From Rossellomorea vietnamensis (GTDB taxonomy: Bacteria > Bacillota > Bacilli > Bacillales > Bacillaceae_B): a stretch of 64,000 nucleotides of DNA. Of the stretch, positions 36,183-45,738 are shown in pieces (position 1 is the stretch's first letter; each line of letters starts with the position of its first letter). Under the pieces are notes generated by a model. That model did no database searches. It was not told where the DNA came from and saw only the letters and a list, made by a program, of their open reading frames with translations. Location of the stretch: contig NZ_LIXZ01000003.1 of the NCBI RefSeq assembly GCF_001305855.1, positions 248,001 to 312,000 on the forward strand, given 5' to 3'. The position numbers and the translations under genes were made by a program.

Positions 36183-37136
36183 TTATATAAACAACGATTG
36201 TAAAATCGCCTTTTGAACATGCAATCGATTCTCCGCCTGTTGAAATACGGCGGAACATGGACCGTCAATGACGGCTGCAGTGACTTCTTCTTCCCGATGT
36301 GCCGGCAGACAATGGAGGAATGTCACATCTGGTGAAGCATGACTCAACAGCTCTTCATTCACTTGATATCCTTTGAAATCCTGAAGACGCTTGAACGCTT
36401 CTTCTTCCTGCCCCATACTGGCCCATACATCTGTATAGACGACATCAGCACCTTGCACCGCTTTATTCGGGTCATGCGTCAGCGTAAAACTCCCTCCGCT
36501 TTTCACGGCAAGATCCACCGTTTTCCCTATGATATCTTCCTTCGGTTCGTACCCTTCAGGACAAGAAACGACGACCTCCATCCCAAGCATGGCACAGAGG
36601 ATCATGAAGGAGTGCGCCACATTGTTGCCATCCCCGATATACACTACCTTCGCCCCTATTAACGTTCCCTTGGTTTCCAGGATCGTGAGGACATCGGCCA
36701 ACGCCTGGCATGGATGATACGTATCACATAGACCGTTGATGACAGGGACACTGGCGTACTCTGCCAACTGTGTCACCTTCTCCGTCTCGAACGTGCGGAT
36801 CATGATCCCGTCTACGTAAGATGACAGGACGCGTGCCGTATCCGCAATCGATTCTCCTCTCCCAAGCTGGATATCGCGGGAATTCAAATAGATGGCGTGC
36901 CCCCCCAATTGGAGCATTCCCGCTTCAAATGACACCCGTGTTCTCGTGGATGACTTTTCAAAAATCATTCCAAGAGTCTTCCCTTCGAGGCTCTTTGAAT
37001 AAGGATTTTTCTTCAAGTACTGCGCCAATGACAAAAGTTCATGGACCTCTTCCGCCGTATAATCGAGCCACGTGACGAGGTCTCTTCCTTTTAACGACAT
37101 TTTCTCCGGAGACGGTGCAACGGTTGAATGGTTCAT
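36183..37136 (-). CDS. argF: Ornithine carbamoyltransferase
   Basis: 317 residues. EKSSTRTRVSFEAGML (carbamoyl phosphate, S63-T-R-T-R), CDTYHPCQALADVLT and FLHCLPAHREEEV (ornithine side) are the family motifs. It makes citrulline from ornithine and carbamoyl phosphate. The ATG overlaps the carB stop (ATGA at 37133-37136), so translation is coupled. Last gene of argC-J-B-D-carA-carB-argF. Confidence 0.97.
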   Translation of the reverse strand: MNHSTVAPSPEKMSLKGRDLVTWLDYTAEEVHELLSLAQYLKKNPYSKSLEGKTLGMIFEKSSTRTRVSFEAGMLQLGGHAIYLNSRDIQLGRGESIADTARVLSSYVDGIMIRTFETEKVTQLAEYASVPVINGLCDTYHPCQALADVLTILETKGTLIGAKVVYIGDGNNVAHSFMILCAMLGMEVVVSCPEGYEPKEDIIGKTVDLAVKSGGSFTLTHDPNKAVQGADVVYTDVWASMGQEEEAFKRLQDFKGYQVNEELLSHASPDVTFLHCLPAHREEEVTAAVIDGPCSAVFQQAENRLHVQKAILQSLFI

Positions 37137-40100
37137 ACTCGGCTCACTCCCTGAATGGATTTTGAATGGACTAAAGGCTTTGGTCGGACATGTTCTGCGT
37201 TCTTGCTTCGCATGAAGGCATGCAGCGTTTCCGCTTCGGTTATCACGGTGACACCCGCTTCCAATGCAGCGATTCTTCTCTTCTTCATGGAGTCCGTTTC
37301 CTCATCATTGAAGTAGACACATGCATGATCGGTTTCAATCCAATCACTGAATGATGCTTCTTCTGCAGTTTGATATTGCTTAACCCCTGTACGCTCACAA
37401 TCGACGTAAACGGTTCCTCCTCCTTCAATTCCCCCATGCAACTCTTCAAATACTTTGTATAGAGCTTCTTCAACGGTTCTACCAAGACAAAGTCCTTCTC
37501 CCGTCGACTTCATATTCGCACCGAGGATCTGATCGATCTCCGGCAGGGCGTGGGATGAAAATACAGGATACTTCACTCCGACTCCCTTCACCTCGGTAGG
37601 TAGATCAAAAGCATCGATGGTCAAACTGTCCCCGCATATCAGATCCGTGGCCATATCGATCAACGGAAAACCAAGGACCTTACTGACTATCGGTACGGTG
37701 CGGCTGGCCCGGGGATTGACTTCTAATACATACACTTTTCGACCCTGCAACAGGAATTGAATATTCATGATTCCTTTATATTTGAGTGAGGATACGATTT
37801 TACGGGCATATTCTTCAATCGTCTCCTTGATTTCCCCCGACAGGGATTCGGACGGGAAGATGGACATACTGTCCCCTGAGTGGACACCCGCCCTTTCAAT
37901 ATGCTCCATCACACCGGGTACATAGGCGTCTTCCCCGTCTCCTACAAGATCAACTTCCACTTCCCGTCCTTCTTTAAATTCATCTACTAAAATAGGAAAA
38001 TATTCTTCATCTGCAGTTCGGATGAAGCGTTGCATTTCCTCCAGGCTCTTCACTTTCACCATCCCTTTGCCGCCGATGACATAGGAAGGGCGGCATAGTA
38101 GAGGAAAGGGCAGATTTCCGGCGACATGCATCGCTTCATCTTTACTGTGGCAGATATCCCCTTTCACACGGGGGATTCCACATCCATCAAGCAGTTGATA
38201 AAAACGGTCCCGATCTTCAACCTTATCAATGATATCGGATGACGTCCCGAGCAGTGTGACCCCCTCTCCTTCCAACATACCGGCAAGATTCAATGCCGTT
38301 TGTCCTCCGAATTGAATCAGTACCTCGTCAACCTTCTCATGCTTGATGATTGCGAGGACCGCTTCTTTCGTAATCGGTTCAAAGTATAGTCTGTCTGCGG
38401 TTTCATAATCAGTACTTACGGTTTCAGGATTATTGTTCACCATGATCGTGGTGTACCCGTGCTCTTTCAAGCGCTGGATCGCCTTGACCGCGCTGTAGTC
38501 GAATTCGACTCCCTGACCGATCCGGATCGGTCCCGCCCCGATGATCAGAACTTTCTTCTTCCCTGGCAAAGGCAGGATTTCATTCACACCATAATAAGTT
38601 GAATAGGCGTAATTGGTGATGGCTTCAAATTCCCCGGCGCACGTATCGACCATTTTGAATACCGGGACGATTCCTTCTTTCATTCTTATATCGGTGATCG
38701 ACGCTTCAGTCATTCCCGTTAGTCCGGCAATGGTTTTGTCCTCAAACCGTAACTCCTTCGCTTCTTTCAATAGCTTTGCATTGAATGCATTGTTCTGGAG
38801 CTTTTTTTCCATGAAAATCAGGTTATTCATTACCGACAGGAACAGCTTATCGATCCCTGTCACGTCATGAAGAGAGTCGATCGAATCCCCCCGTCTCAAT
38901 AATTCCATGAGTTCAAAAAACCTGGAATCAGTCGGCGTCCCAATCTTTTTCTCCAAGTCTTCCATGGATAGATCAGACATTCCACCGTATATACTCTCAA
39001 TGGAAAGATCCAGGGATTGAAGCGCCTTTTGAAATGCAGCCTCTAATGAGCGCTCGATTGCCATCACTTCTCCCGTTGCTTTCATTTTCGTGCCAAGCAC
39101 CCGGTTCGCTTCAGGGAATTTATCGAACGGCCATCTCGGGAATTTCACCACCACGTAATCAAGGGCAGGTTCAAAGCTTGCGTAGGTGGTCCTTGTCAAC
39201 GGATTGATGATTTCATCCAATGTGTAGCCGACCGCAATCTTCACCGCGACTTTGGCGATGGGATAACCCGTTGCCTTGGATGCCAGGGCAGATGATCTGC
39301 TCACACGCGGGTTCACTTCAATTACATAGTACTGGTTGCTGTTAGGGTCTAAAGCAAATTGTATATTGCATCCTCCCACCACTTCTAATGCGCTGACGAT
39401 ATCAAAGGCGGCCGTACGGAGCATATGAAACTCCCGGTCTGTCAACGTCTGGGACGGGGCAACGACGATGGAGTCCCCCGTATGGACACCTACCGGATCG
39501 AAATTCTCCATATTGCAGACCGATATACAATTTCCTTTCGAATCTCTCATCACTTCATACTCGATTTCTTTGAAACCGGCGATGCTTTTTTCCACAAGGA
39601 CTTGATGGATCGGACTTGCTTTCAATCCTGATAGAACGAGTTTCTTATATTCTTCCTTAGTAGAAGCAATCCCGCCGCCTCTTCCGCCTAACGTATAAGC
39701 AGGGCGGACAATGATCGGAAGGGCAATCTTTTCAGAAAAAAGCAATGCTGCTTCCAGGTCATGGACGATGCTGCTTTCGGCCGTCGGGTGACCCAATGTC
39801 TCCATTAAGGAACGGAACTTTTCTCGATCTTCACCCTTTTGGATCGAATCGACGGACGTACCGAGCAGTTTCACACCATACTTCTCGAGGACCCCTTTCT
39901 CATCCAGTCCGACGGCGAGATTCAAGGCGGTCTGTCCGCCTAGACTGGCGACGAGTCCATCGGGGCGTTCTTTTTCGATGATGGCGGTCAGGGTCTTCAC
40001 GGTCAGCGGTTCACAATACACTCTGTCGGCATAAGCGGTATCCGTCATGATCGTGGCAGGATTGTGATTCACAAGGACCACTTCATAACCCTCTTCTTTC

Positions 40101-40210
40101 AGGGCTAGACACCCTTGCGTGCCGGAATAATCAAATTCAGCCGCCTGCCCGATGATGATCGGTCCCGATCCAATGATCAGGATTTTTTGAATAGTGGAAT
40201 CTTTAGGCAT
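37133..40210 (-). CDS. carB: Arginine-specific carbamoyl phosphate synthase, large subunit
   Basis: 1025 residues. MPKDSTIQKILIIGSGPIIIGQAAEFDYSG begins the protein; two homologous ATP-grasp halves are seen (RPAYTLGGRGGGIA near residue 170 and the mirror CRPSYVIGGKGMVKV near 705) and a C-terminal allosteric domain follows. It builds carbamoyl phosphate from bicarbonate, ammonia and two ATP. Lying in the arginine operon, it is the arginine-regulated version; a pyrimidine version is expected in the pyr operon. ATG 40210 overlaps the last codons of carA by eight bases. The longer frame to 40360 is not supported. Confidence 0.96.
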   Translation of the reverse strand: MPKDSTIQKILIIGSGPIIIGQAAEFDYSGTQGCLALKEEGYEVVLVNHNPATIMTDTAYADRVYCEPLTVKTLTAIIEKERPDGLVASLGGQTALNLAVGLDEKGVLEKYGVKLLGTSVDSIQKGEDREKFRSLMETLGHPTAESSIVHDLEAALLFSEKIALPIIVRPAYTLGGRGGGIASTKEEYKKLVLSGLKASPIHQVLVEKSIAGFKEIEYEVMRDSKGNCISVCNMENFDPVGVHTGDSIVVAPSQTLTDREFHMLRTAAFDIVSALEVVGGCNIQFALDPNSNQYYVIEVNPRVSRSSALASKATGYPIAKVAVKIAVGYTLDEIINPLTRTTYASFEPALDYVVVKFPRWPFDKFPEANRVLGTKMKATGEVMAIERSLEAAFQKALQSLDLSIESIYGGMSDLSMEDLEKKIGTPTDSRFFELMELLRRGDSIDSLHDVTGIDKLFLSVMNNLIFMEKKLQNNAFNAKLLKEAKELRFEDKTIAGLTGMTEASITDIRMKEGIVPVFKMVDTCAGEFEAITNYAYSTYYGVNEILPLPGKKKVLIIGAGPIRIGQGVEFDYSAVKAIQRLKEHGYTTIMVNNNPETVSTDYETADRLYFEPITKEAVLAIIKHEKVDEVLIQFGGQTALNLAGMLEGEGVTLLGTSSDIIDKVEDRDRFYQLLDGCGIPRVKGDICHSKDEAMHVAGNLPFPLLCRPSYVIGGKGMVKVKSLEEMQRFIRTADEEYFPILVDEFKEGREVEVDLVGDGEDAYVPGVMEHIERAGVHSGDSMSIFPSESLSGEIKETIEEYARKIVSSLKYKGIMNIQFLLQGRKVYVLEVNPRASRTVPIVSKVLGFPLIDMATDLICGDSLTIDAFDLPTEVKGVGVKYPVFSSHALPEIDQILGANMKSTGEGLCLGRTVEEALYKVFEELHGGIEGGGTVYVDCERTGVKQYQTAEEASFSDWIETDHACVYFNDEETDSMKKRRIAALEAGVTVITEAETLHAFMRSKNAEHVRPKPLVHSKSIQGVSRV

Positions 40211-41267
40211 ACATTTTCTCTCTCCCCGGTTGTTTAATCGATTGATAGAATTGCTGGAATATCCACGATGCATCTTCCGGTCCAGGACGTGCTTCAGGAT
40301 GGAATTGAACGGAAAGGATCGGCTTACTATTATGCTGAAGGCCTTCAATGGAACCATCATTGACGTTCATAAATCGTGGTTCAAGTCCTGTGCCGATTAA
40401 ACTGGCTCCATTCACGACATAATTATGGTTTTGCGAGGTGATGAACACCTCACCCGTCTCGTTGTCCATGACCGGGTGATTCGCCCCTCTGTGCCCGAAT
40501 AATAATCGATTCGTTTCCCCTCCCAGTGCCAGGGCGATCAATTGGTGACCCAGGCAGATTCCAAGCGTCGGCATTTGCAGGATTTTCTCTTTCAGCTGTG
40601 GCAAGAACCTCATCATTTCCTTCGGGTCCCCAGGGCCGTTGGATAATACCAGTCCATCGACATTCATCTGATTCAACTGCGCCAGTTGATGATATGGAAT
40701 GACGGTCACGAGGCAGTCCATTTCCAACAGACAGGATACAATCGATTTCTTCACACCGAAATCAATGACTGCTATATGTTTGCTGCCGCTTCCCAACTGA
40801 CGAAGCCCCGAAGCAGCGACTTTTTCGATTTGACCGGTAAGTGTTTCTTTCTCAGGCAACACGTCTGTATATGAAATGCATGCATTTTGACTACCTTCAT
40901 GACGGATCTCTTTCACAACCTGTCTCGTGTCCACCCCGGTCATGAAAGGAATCTTCCACTTCTGAAGATAGTCCTTAAGGGACGAAGCGGCTTGATAATG
41001 GGAAAACAAATCCGCAGATCCGAGCATGATGACCCCTTTCACCTGGGGCTGCCCGCTTTCGAAATCGTCTTCGTTTACACCGTATTGACCGATGAGGGGG
41101 TAGGTGAAAACGACGATCTGATCTTTATAAGAAGGATCCGTCAGTACTTCCTGATACCCTGTCATACCGGTGAAAAATACGATCTCACCCTGAACGGGAT
41201 CCTCTTCATCCATCATGACTTCCCCTTTAAAGATGCTGCCGTTTTCCAAACATAAGTAACCTGTCAT
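40203..41267 (-). CDS. carA: Arginine-specific carbamoyl phosphate synthase, small subunit
   Basis: 354 residues. The class I glutaminase triad is Cys238 in TLGICLGHQL, His323 and Glu325 in VQFHPEARPGP. It hydrolyses glutamine and channels ammonia to CarB. AGGAGGTCA precedes the ATG. The 69-bp gap from argD contains a candidate ARG box and a TATAAT, so it may be a secondary promoter. Confidence 0.97.
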   Translation of the reverse strand: MTGYLCLENGSIFKGEVMMDEEDPVQGEIVFFTGMTGYQEVLTDPSYKDQIVVFTYPLIGQYGVNEDDFESGQPQVKGVIMLGSADLFSHYQAASSLKDYLQKWKIPFMTGVDTRQVVKEIRHEGSQNACISYTDVLPEKETLTGQIEKVAASGLRQLGSGSKHIAVIDFGVKKSIVSCLLEMDCLVTVIPYHQLAQLNQMNVDGLVLSNGPGDPKEMMRFLPQLKEKILQMPTLGICLGHQLIALALGGETNRLLFGHRGANHPVMDNETGEVFITSQNHNYVVNGASLIGTGLEPRFMNVNDGSIEGLQHNSKPILSVQFHPEARPGPEDASWIFQQFYQSIKQPGREKMYA

Positions 41268-41302
41268 GAGATGACCTCCTATTTTTGAATAAATAATTAT
41301 AT

Positions 41303-41322
41303 TTAAGTATTTTTATACATTT
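41303..41322 (-). promoter_or_regulatory. Candidate ArgR/AhrC box before carA
   Basis: Minus strand AATGTATAAAAATACTTAAA resembles the ARG box pattern with TGnATAAAAATnCA-type symmetry. Tentative. Confidence 0.4.
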
Positions 41323-41336
41323 ACCATTAAAAAATT

Positions 41337-42497
41337 TTAGTACACTTCGGCTAATTGATGTTCCTTGATTGTACGGATTATAATTCGAAGAGCCTGATCG
41401 AGTTCCGCTTTGGTGACGGTCAATGGTGGTAATAACCTGATCACATGGGGCCCTGCCGGAAGGGTCAATAATCCATTCTGGCGGAGCTCGGCAATGATAT
41501 CACTCACTTCCTTATTGAAGGAGATACCGATCATAAAACCGATCCCTTTTACTTCTTGGACCATGTGATATTCCTGGAGCTGAAGGGCCAGTTCTTGGAT
41601 AAAATACTCCGATTTATGTTGAACATCTTTCAGGAACCCCTCTTCGAAAATGGTTTCCATGGTTGCCTTCGCTGCCGCCATCGCTAACGGATTCCCTCCG
41701 AACGTCGATCCGTGTGTGCCTGGTGAAAAGGATGGGATGAGTTCTTTCTTTCCCATCATGGCCCCCACCGGGAATCCACTCCCGAGTCCTTTTGCAGCGG
41801 TGACGATATCCGGATCCAGTGAATAGTGCTGGTAAGCAAACGGCAGTCCCGTCCGTCCCACTCCTGTCTGGACTTCATCGATAATGAGCAGTGCATCTAG
41901 TTCACGGCACTTCTCTTCAACTGCCTGCAAAAAGGAATGGGTCCCCGGGTTGACTCCCCCTTCCCCCTGGATCACTTCAAGCATGATGGCCGCTACATCC
42001 TCATCCTCCACTTCTGAAAGGGCCTCCTCATCGTTATATGGTAGGTATTCAAAGGTCGGAAGCAAGGGACCGAATCCGCTGTGGATCTTTTCCTGCCCTG
42101 TCGCACTCATCGTTGCGAATGTACGGCCGTGAAAGGATTGATCAAAGGTCAGGATCTTCGTTTTCCCTGTGTGTTTCTTCGCAAGCTTTATCGCCGCTTC
42201 ATTCGCTTCCGCTCCGCTATTGCAAAAGAAGACGGCATCAAGGCCGCTTGCAGAAGCAAGGAATGTGGCTGCCTCTTCCTGTTTGGTAATCGTGAACAGG
42301 TTCGATACATGCCAAAGTGTATCCATTTGTCTCTCCACTGCTTCTTTTACTACAGATGGGGAATGCCCTAAGTTACAGACGGCGATTCCTGAAATGAAAT
42401 CCAAATAGGATGTACCATTATGATCCTGTACCTCCGTACCTTTCCCCGAAACCAATTCAATGTCTAACCGTTTATACGTTGGGAATACATGACTCAT
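41337..42497 (-). CDS. argD: Acetylornithine aminotransferase
   Basis: 386 residues, class III aminotransferase. SGAEANEAAIKLAKK, LLIIDEVQTGVGRTG and the PLP lysine in TAAKGLGSGFPVGAM are all visible. It converts N-acetylglutamate semialdehyde to N-acetylornithine. The ATG at 42497 overlaps the argB stop by ATGA (42494-42497). The longer frame to 42572 is not supported. Confidence 0.96.
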   Translation of the reverse strand: MSHVFPTYKRLDIELVSGKGTEVQDHNGTSYLDFISGIAVCNLGHSPSVVKEAVERQMDTLWHVSNLFTITKQEEAATFLASASGLDAVFFCNSGAEANEAAIKLAKKHTGKTKILTFDQSFHGRTFATMSATGQEKIHSGFGPLLPTFEYLPYNDEEALSEVEDEDVAAIMLEVIQGEGGVNPGTHSFLQAVEEKCRELDALLIIDEVQTGVGRTGLPFAYQHYSLDPDIVTAAKGLGSGFPVGAMMGKKELIPSFSPGTHGSTFGGNPLAMAAAKATMETIFEEGFLKDVQHKSEYFIQELALQLQEYHMVQEVKGIGFMIGISFNKEVSDIIAELRQNGLLTLPAGPHVIRLLPPLTVTKAELDQALRIIIRTIKEHQLAEVY

Positions 42498-43285
42498 ATC
42501 GCCTGAACCTCTTTTCCTTCTGTAATTCGTGTACCGATCATTTCCCCATCCTGGATGATGGAGTCCCGGCACCCGACAATCATCACTTCATTAATATGTT
42601 TGTTCAAAACGGAAATGGCCGCCTGCACCTTAGGAATCATTCCACCGTGGATTACTCCGACTTCTATATAACGCTGAATGACTTCGATTGTTACACGTGA
42701 AACAAGTTCACCGTCCTTCAAGATTCCAGGTACATCGGTGACAAACACAAGTTTCTCTGCCTTCATTGCCTTGGCGACGGATGCTGCAACAAGGTCTGCA
42801 TTCACATTTACCCGTTCTCCTTCGCCTGTCGTTGCAAGAGGGGCGATCACCGGCAAGTAATTTAGAGATAGTAGATTATGAAGCAGCGTGAGATTGACCT
42901 CTTCAATTTTCCCGACAAACCCAAGAGTCTCTTTATCTATGAAACTCGCCTTGAGTAAATGAGCATCGTACCCGCTTAACCCAATGGCTCTTATTTCTTC
43001 AAGGTTGAGTTGATGAACCAATGTGCTGTTCACCTTGCCCTTTAACATCTGTTCAGCAATATCGAAAACATCTTTCGTAGTCTTTCTCTGACCGTTAATG
43101 AACGTGCACTGTATTCCAAGATCCTTGAGTGTTGCCGTAATGTCAGGACCTCCGCCGTGAACAAGGATCACATGGTAGTGATGCTGAAGATCTTTCATAC
43201 TTTTATAGAAATGGGCTGATAACTCAGGAAGAATACTCCCACCAAGCTTCACTACAATGACAGGCTTATGTTCGGTAACTTGCAT
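42494..43285 (-). CDS. argB: Acetylglutamate kinase
   Basis: 263 residues, amino-acid kinase family. VIVVKLGGSILPELS and VILVHGGGPDITATL bind ATP and substrate; VNVNADLVAASVAKAM lies near the acetylglutamate site. It phosphorylates N-acetylglutamate, usually the arginine-inhibited step. The start is uncertain: 43285 (chosen because it matches the family N-terminus) or 43303, neither with a strong ribosome-binding site, which fits reinitiation after argJ; it overlaps argJ by 20 bases. Confidence 0.94.
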   Translation of the reverse strand: MQVTEHKPVIVVKLGGSILPELSAHFYKSMKDLQHHYHVILVHGGGPDITATLKDLGIQCTFINGQRKTTKDVFDIAEQMLKGKVNSTLVHQLNLEEIRAIGLSGYDAHLLKASFIDKETLGFVGKIEEVNLTLLHNLLSLNYLPVIAPLATTGEGERVNVNADLVAASVAKAMKAEKLVFVTDVPGILKDGELVSRVTIEVIQRYIEVGVIHGGMIPKVQAAISVLNKHINEVMIVGCRDSIIQDGEMIGTRITEGKEVQAI

Positions 43286-44495
43286 TGATTTTGACGTAAT
43301 CATACGTAAGATCGCACCCCCAGGCTTTTCCGAATTCTTTTCCACTCTGCAGTGATACTGAGATGCTCACAAGTTCAGCTTGCATGTACCCGCTGACTTC
43401 CTGTTCGTTGAACGGTTGAGGAGTCCCATTTGAAAAAACGAGGGTGTCCCCGATGTGGATCACACATTGATGGGGGCTAATGTCGACCCCACTGTGCCCC
43501 ATCGCCCCGACGATCCTTCCCCAGTTCGGATCCCCACCGAAGAGGGCCGTCTTCACCAGATTGGAACCGACGATTTTTTTTGCCAAAACATTGGCCTCCT
43601 GCTTGGAGCGGGCTCCCGTCACATTCACTTCCACCAGTTTCGTTGCGCCTTCCCCATCTCTTGCAATTTGTTTCGCCAGATCCTCACATAAAAGCGTCAA
43701 TCCTTTTTGAAAGTGAGTCCAGTCAGGATGATCCTCGTGAAGGGCAACATGTTCCACCATGCCATTTGCCAGACTGATGACCATATCGTTGGTGGATGTT
43801 TCCCCGTCCACGGTGATTTGATTAAAGGATTGATCGATGGCTGTTTTAAGGGCAGTCTGCAGTACGTCCGATGAAATGGTGGCGTCGGTTGTAATAAAGC
43901 CGAGCATCGTCGCCATATTGGGATGAATCATCCCCGAGCCTTTCGCACAGCCTCCGAGGGTGACGGTTTTCCCGTCGATCATTACCTGATAGCACGACGA
44001 TTTCTCGATTGTATCCGTCGTGAGGATGGCCTGTTGGAAAGACTGGGCACTTTCCGGGCCCGCATCGACCTGGATTTCACTGCAGCCTTTTTTCATCTTA
44101 TCCATTGGAAGCCATTCCCCGATGACACCTGTGGATGCAACGGCGACGTACTCTTCGGGAATCTGGAACCGTTCGGCGGTCCATTCCCTCGTTTGATACG
44201 CATCCCTCAACCCCTGTTCACCTGTACACGCATTAGCGATGGCACTATTGACGACGATTGCTTGTAGTGTCTGAGATTGTGAGATGCTTTCCTGGGTGAC
44301 TTTGAGAGGAGCCGCTTGAAAATGACTTTGCGTATAAACCGCTCCGCATTGTGCAGGTTTCTCACTGTAAATGATTCCGAAATCTTTCTTTGCATATCGA
44401 AGGCCGGTGTGGAGTCCCCCTGCCTTGTATCCAAGAGGTGACAGGATCGTTCCTCCCTTGATAGGTTTCACTGTTTCTTCTTTTACCAGTTTCAT
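43266..44495 (-). CDS. argJ: Bifunctional ornithine acetyltransferase/N-acetylglutamate synthase
   Basis: 409 residues. The self-cleavage site lies in KGSGMIHPNMATMLGF with Thr196 as the new N-terminal nucleophile of the beta chain. It recycles the acetyl group from N-acetylornithine to glutamate. GGGGGAG lies upstream of the ATG. Second gene of the operon; overlaps the start of argB. Confidence 0.96.
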   Translation of the reverse strand: MKLVKEETVKPIKGGTILSPLGYKAGGLHTGLRYAKKDFGIIYSEKPAQCGAVYTQSHFQAAPLKVTQESISQSQTLQAIVVNSAIANACTGEQGLRDAYQTREWTAERFQIPEEYVAVASTGVIGEWLPMDKMKKGCSEIQVDAGPESAQSFQQAILTTDTIEKSSCYQVMIDGKTVTLGGCAKGSGMIHPNMATMLGFITTDATISSDVLQTALKTAIDQSFNQITVDGETSTNDMVISLANGMVEHVALHEDHPDWTHFQKGLTLLCEDLAKQIARDGEGATKLVEVNVTGARSKQEANVLAKKIVGSNLVKTALFGGDPNWGRIVGAMGHSGVDISPHQCVIHIGDTLVFSNGTPQPFNEQEVSGYMQAELVSISVSLQSGKEFGKAWGCDLTYDYVKINASYRT

Positions 44496-44509
44496 TGATT
44501 CTCCCCCTC

Positions 44510-45544
44510 TTATGGATAAATTGGATAGTGATGGAGACCGGTCACTTCGTCCAACCCCAGCATCACGTTCATATTTTGAACCGCCTGCCCCGCCGCTCCC
44601 TTTACCAAATTATCGATCACGGATACAATCGTCACCCGGTTCGTCCGTGGATCTGCTTTGATGGATAGGTCACAGAAGTTCGTGCCGAATACTTCCTTGG
44701 TGCTCGGGAACTCTCCGACCGGACGAAGCCTGACGAATGGATGCTTTTCATAAAAGCTTTGATAGCGGGTATGTAACTGCTCAGTGGTGCAGGTGTCCTT
44801 TAAGTCGGCGTACATCGTCACCATGATCCCTCTGGTCATGGGAATGAGATGGGTTGTGAGTGTGATCGGGCCCGCTTCACTGTTCCACTCCTTCAATTGC
44901 TGTTCAATTTCTGGAGTGTGCTGATGCTGATGGACCTTATAGATTCGTAGATTTTCCTGGGTCTCGGAGAAGTGACTGGATTGAGTCGCTTTTCTTCCCG
45001 CCCCGGATAACCCGGTTTTGGCATCGATGATCAAGGAGCGGGGACCTATTAGATCCTGTTGATAGAGAGGAGCCAGCCCCAGCAGGGTCGCCGTCGGGAA
45101 GCAGCCGGGATTCGCAATCAGCTCTGCTTCCCGGATAGCGAATCGATTGATTTCAGTCAGTCCATAGACGGCTTTCTCGAGAACATCCTGCGGAGCAGAT
45201 TCTTCTTTATACCATTCTTCATATTCACCCGGATCCTTTAAACGCAGGTCTCCTGAAAGATCGATCACTTTCGCCTTTTTTCCTATGAGCTTCTGAGCAA
45301 GCTCCTTTGAAACGCCGGAAGGCACTGCCAGGAAGACGAAATCAAGCTGTTGCATCTCTTCGATCATGATCGGCTTCACTCTTTCATGGGAAAGACCCGA
45401 TAAATGCGGATACTGTTCCGAATATGAGCTCCCTTCCAGAGAAGATGAATACAAAATACACTCATTCACATTCGGATGATTCGACAACAGACGATACAAC
45501 TCCACACCACTATACCCAGTACTACCAACAATACCAACATCCAA
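44510..45544 (-). CDS. argC: N-acetyl-gamma-glutamyl-phosphate reductase
   Basis: 344 residues. VGIVGSTGYSGVELYRLL is the NADP-binding opening and Cys148 in NPGCFPTATLLGLAPL is the catalytic cysteine. It reduces N-acetylglutamyl phosphate to the semialdehyde. The start is a TTG at 45544 with GGGGTGAG upstream; this gives the expected family N-terminus. First gene of the arginine operon. Confidence 0.95.
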   Translation of the reverse strand: MDVGIVGSTGYSGVELYRLLSNHPNVNECILYSSSLEGSSYSEQYPHLSGLSHERVKPIMIEEMQQLDFVFLAVPSGVSKELAQKLIGKKAKVIDLSGDLRLKDPGEYEEWYKEESAPQDVLEKAVYGLTEINRFAIREAELIANPGCFPTATLLGLAPLYQQDLIGPRSLIIDAKTGLSGAGRKATQSSHFSETQENLRIYKVHQHQHTPEIEQQLKEWNSEAGPITLTTHLIPMTRGIMVTMYADLKDTCTTEQLHTRYQSFYEKHPFVRLRPVGEFPSTKEVFGTNFCDLSIKADPRTNRVTIVSVIDNLVKGAAGQAVQNMNVMLGLDEVTGLHHYPIYP

Positions 45545-45582
45545 TACCTCTCACCCCAAACAATAAATTTAAATTAGGTCTA

Positions 45583-45611
45583 ATTATATGATTGTATATT
45601 AATAAAATCAA
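45583..45611 (-). promoter_or_regulatory. Sigma-A promoter of the arginine operon
   Basis: Minus strand TTGATT (45606-45611), 17-base spacer, TATAAT (45583-45588), about 40 bases before argC. Confidence 0.7.
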
Positions 45612-45617
45612 TAGTAT

Positions 45618-45637
45618 ATTTATGAATTTTTATATAA
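45618..45637 (-). promoter_or_regulatory. Candidate ArgR/AhrC box upstream of the argC promoter
   Basis: Minus strand TATATAAAAATTCATAAATA contains ATAAAAATTCA, the better half of the ARG box (TGAATnnnnATTCA). It lies just upstream of the -35, a position suited to arginine-dependent repression. Confidence 0.5.
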
Positions 45638-45680
45638 AGTTACTTTATTCACATATTCACTCCCATAGTACTAGAAACAT

Positions 45681-45720
45681 ATAAAGGTCCGTCCCTCACT
45701 GTTGAGGGACGGACCTTTAT
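45681..45720. repeat. GGTCCGTCC-family repeat, perfect 18-bp hairpin
   Basis: ATAAAGGTCCGTCCCTCA (45681-45698) and TGAGGGACGGACCTTTAT (45703-45720) are exact reverse complements around CTGT. It lies just after aceA and could serve as its terminator. Confidence 0.92.
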
Positions 45721-45738
45721 GAGTATATTAATAATAAT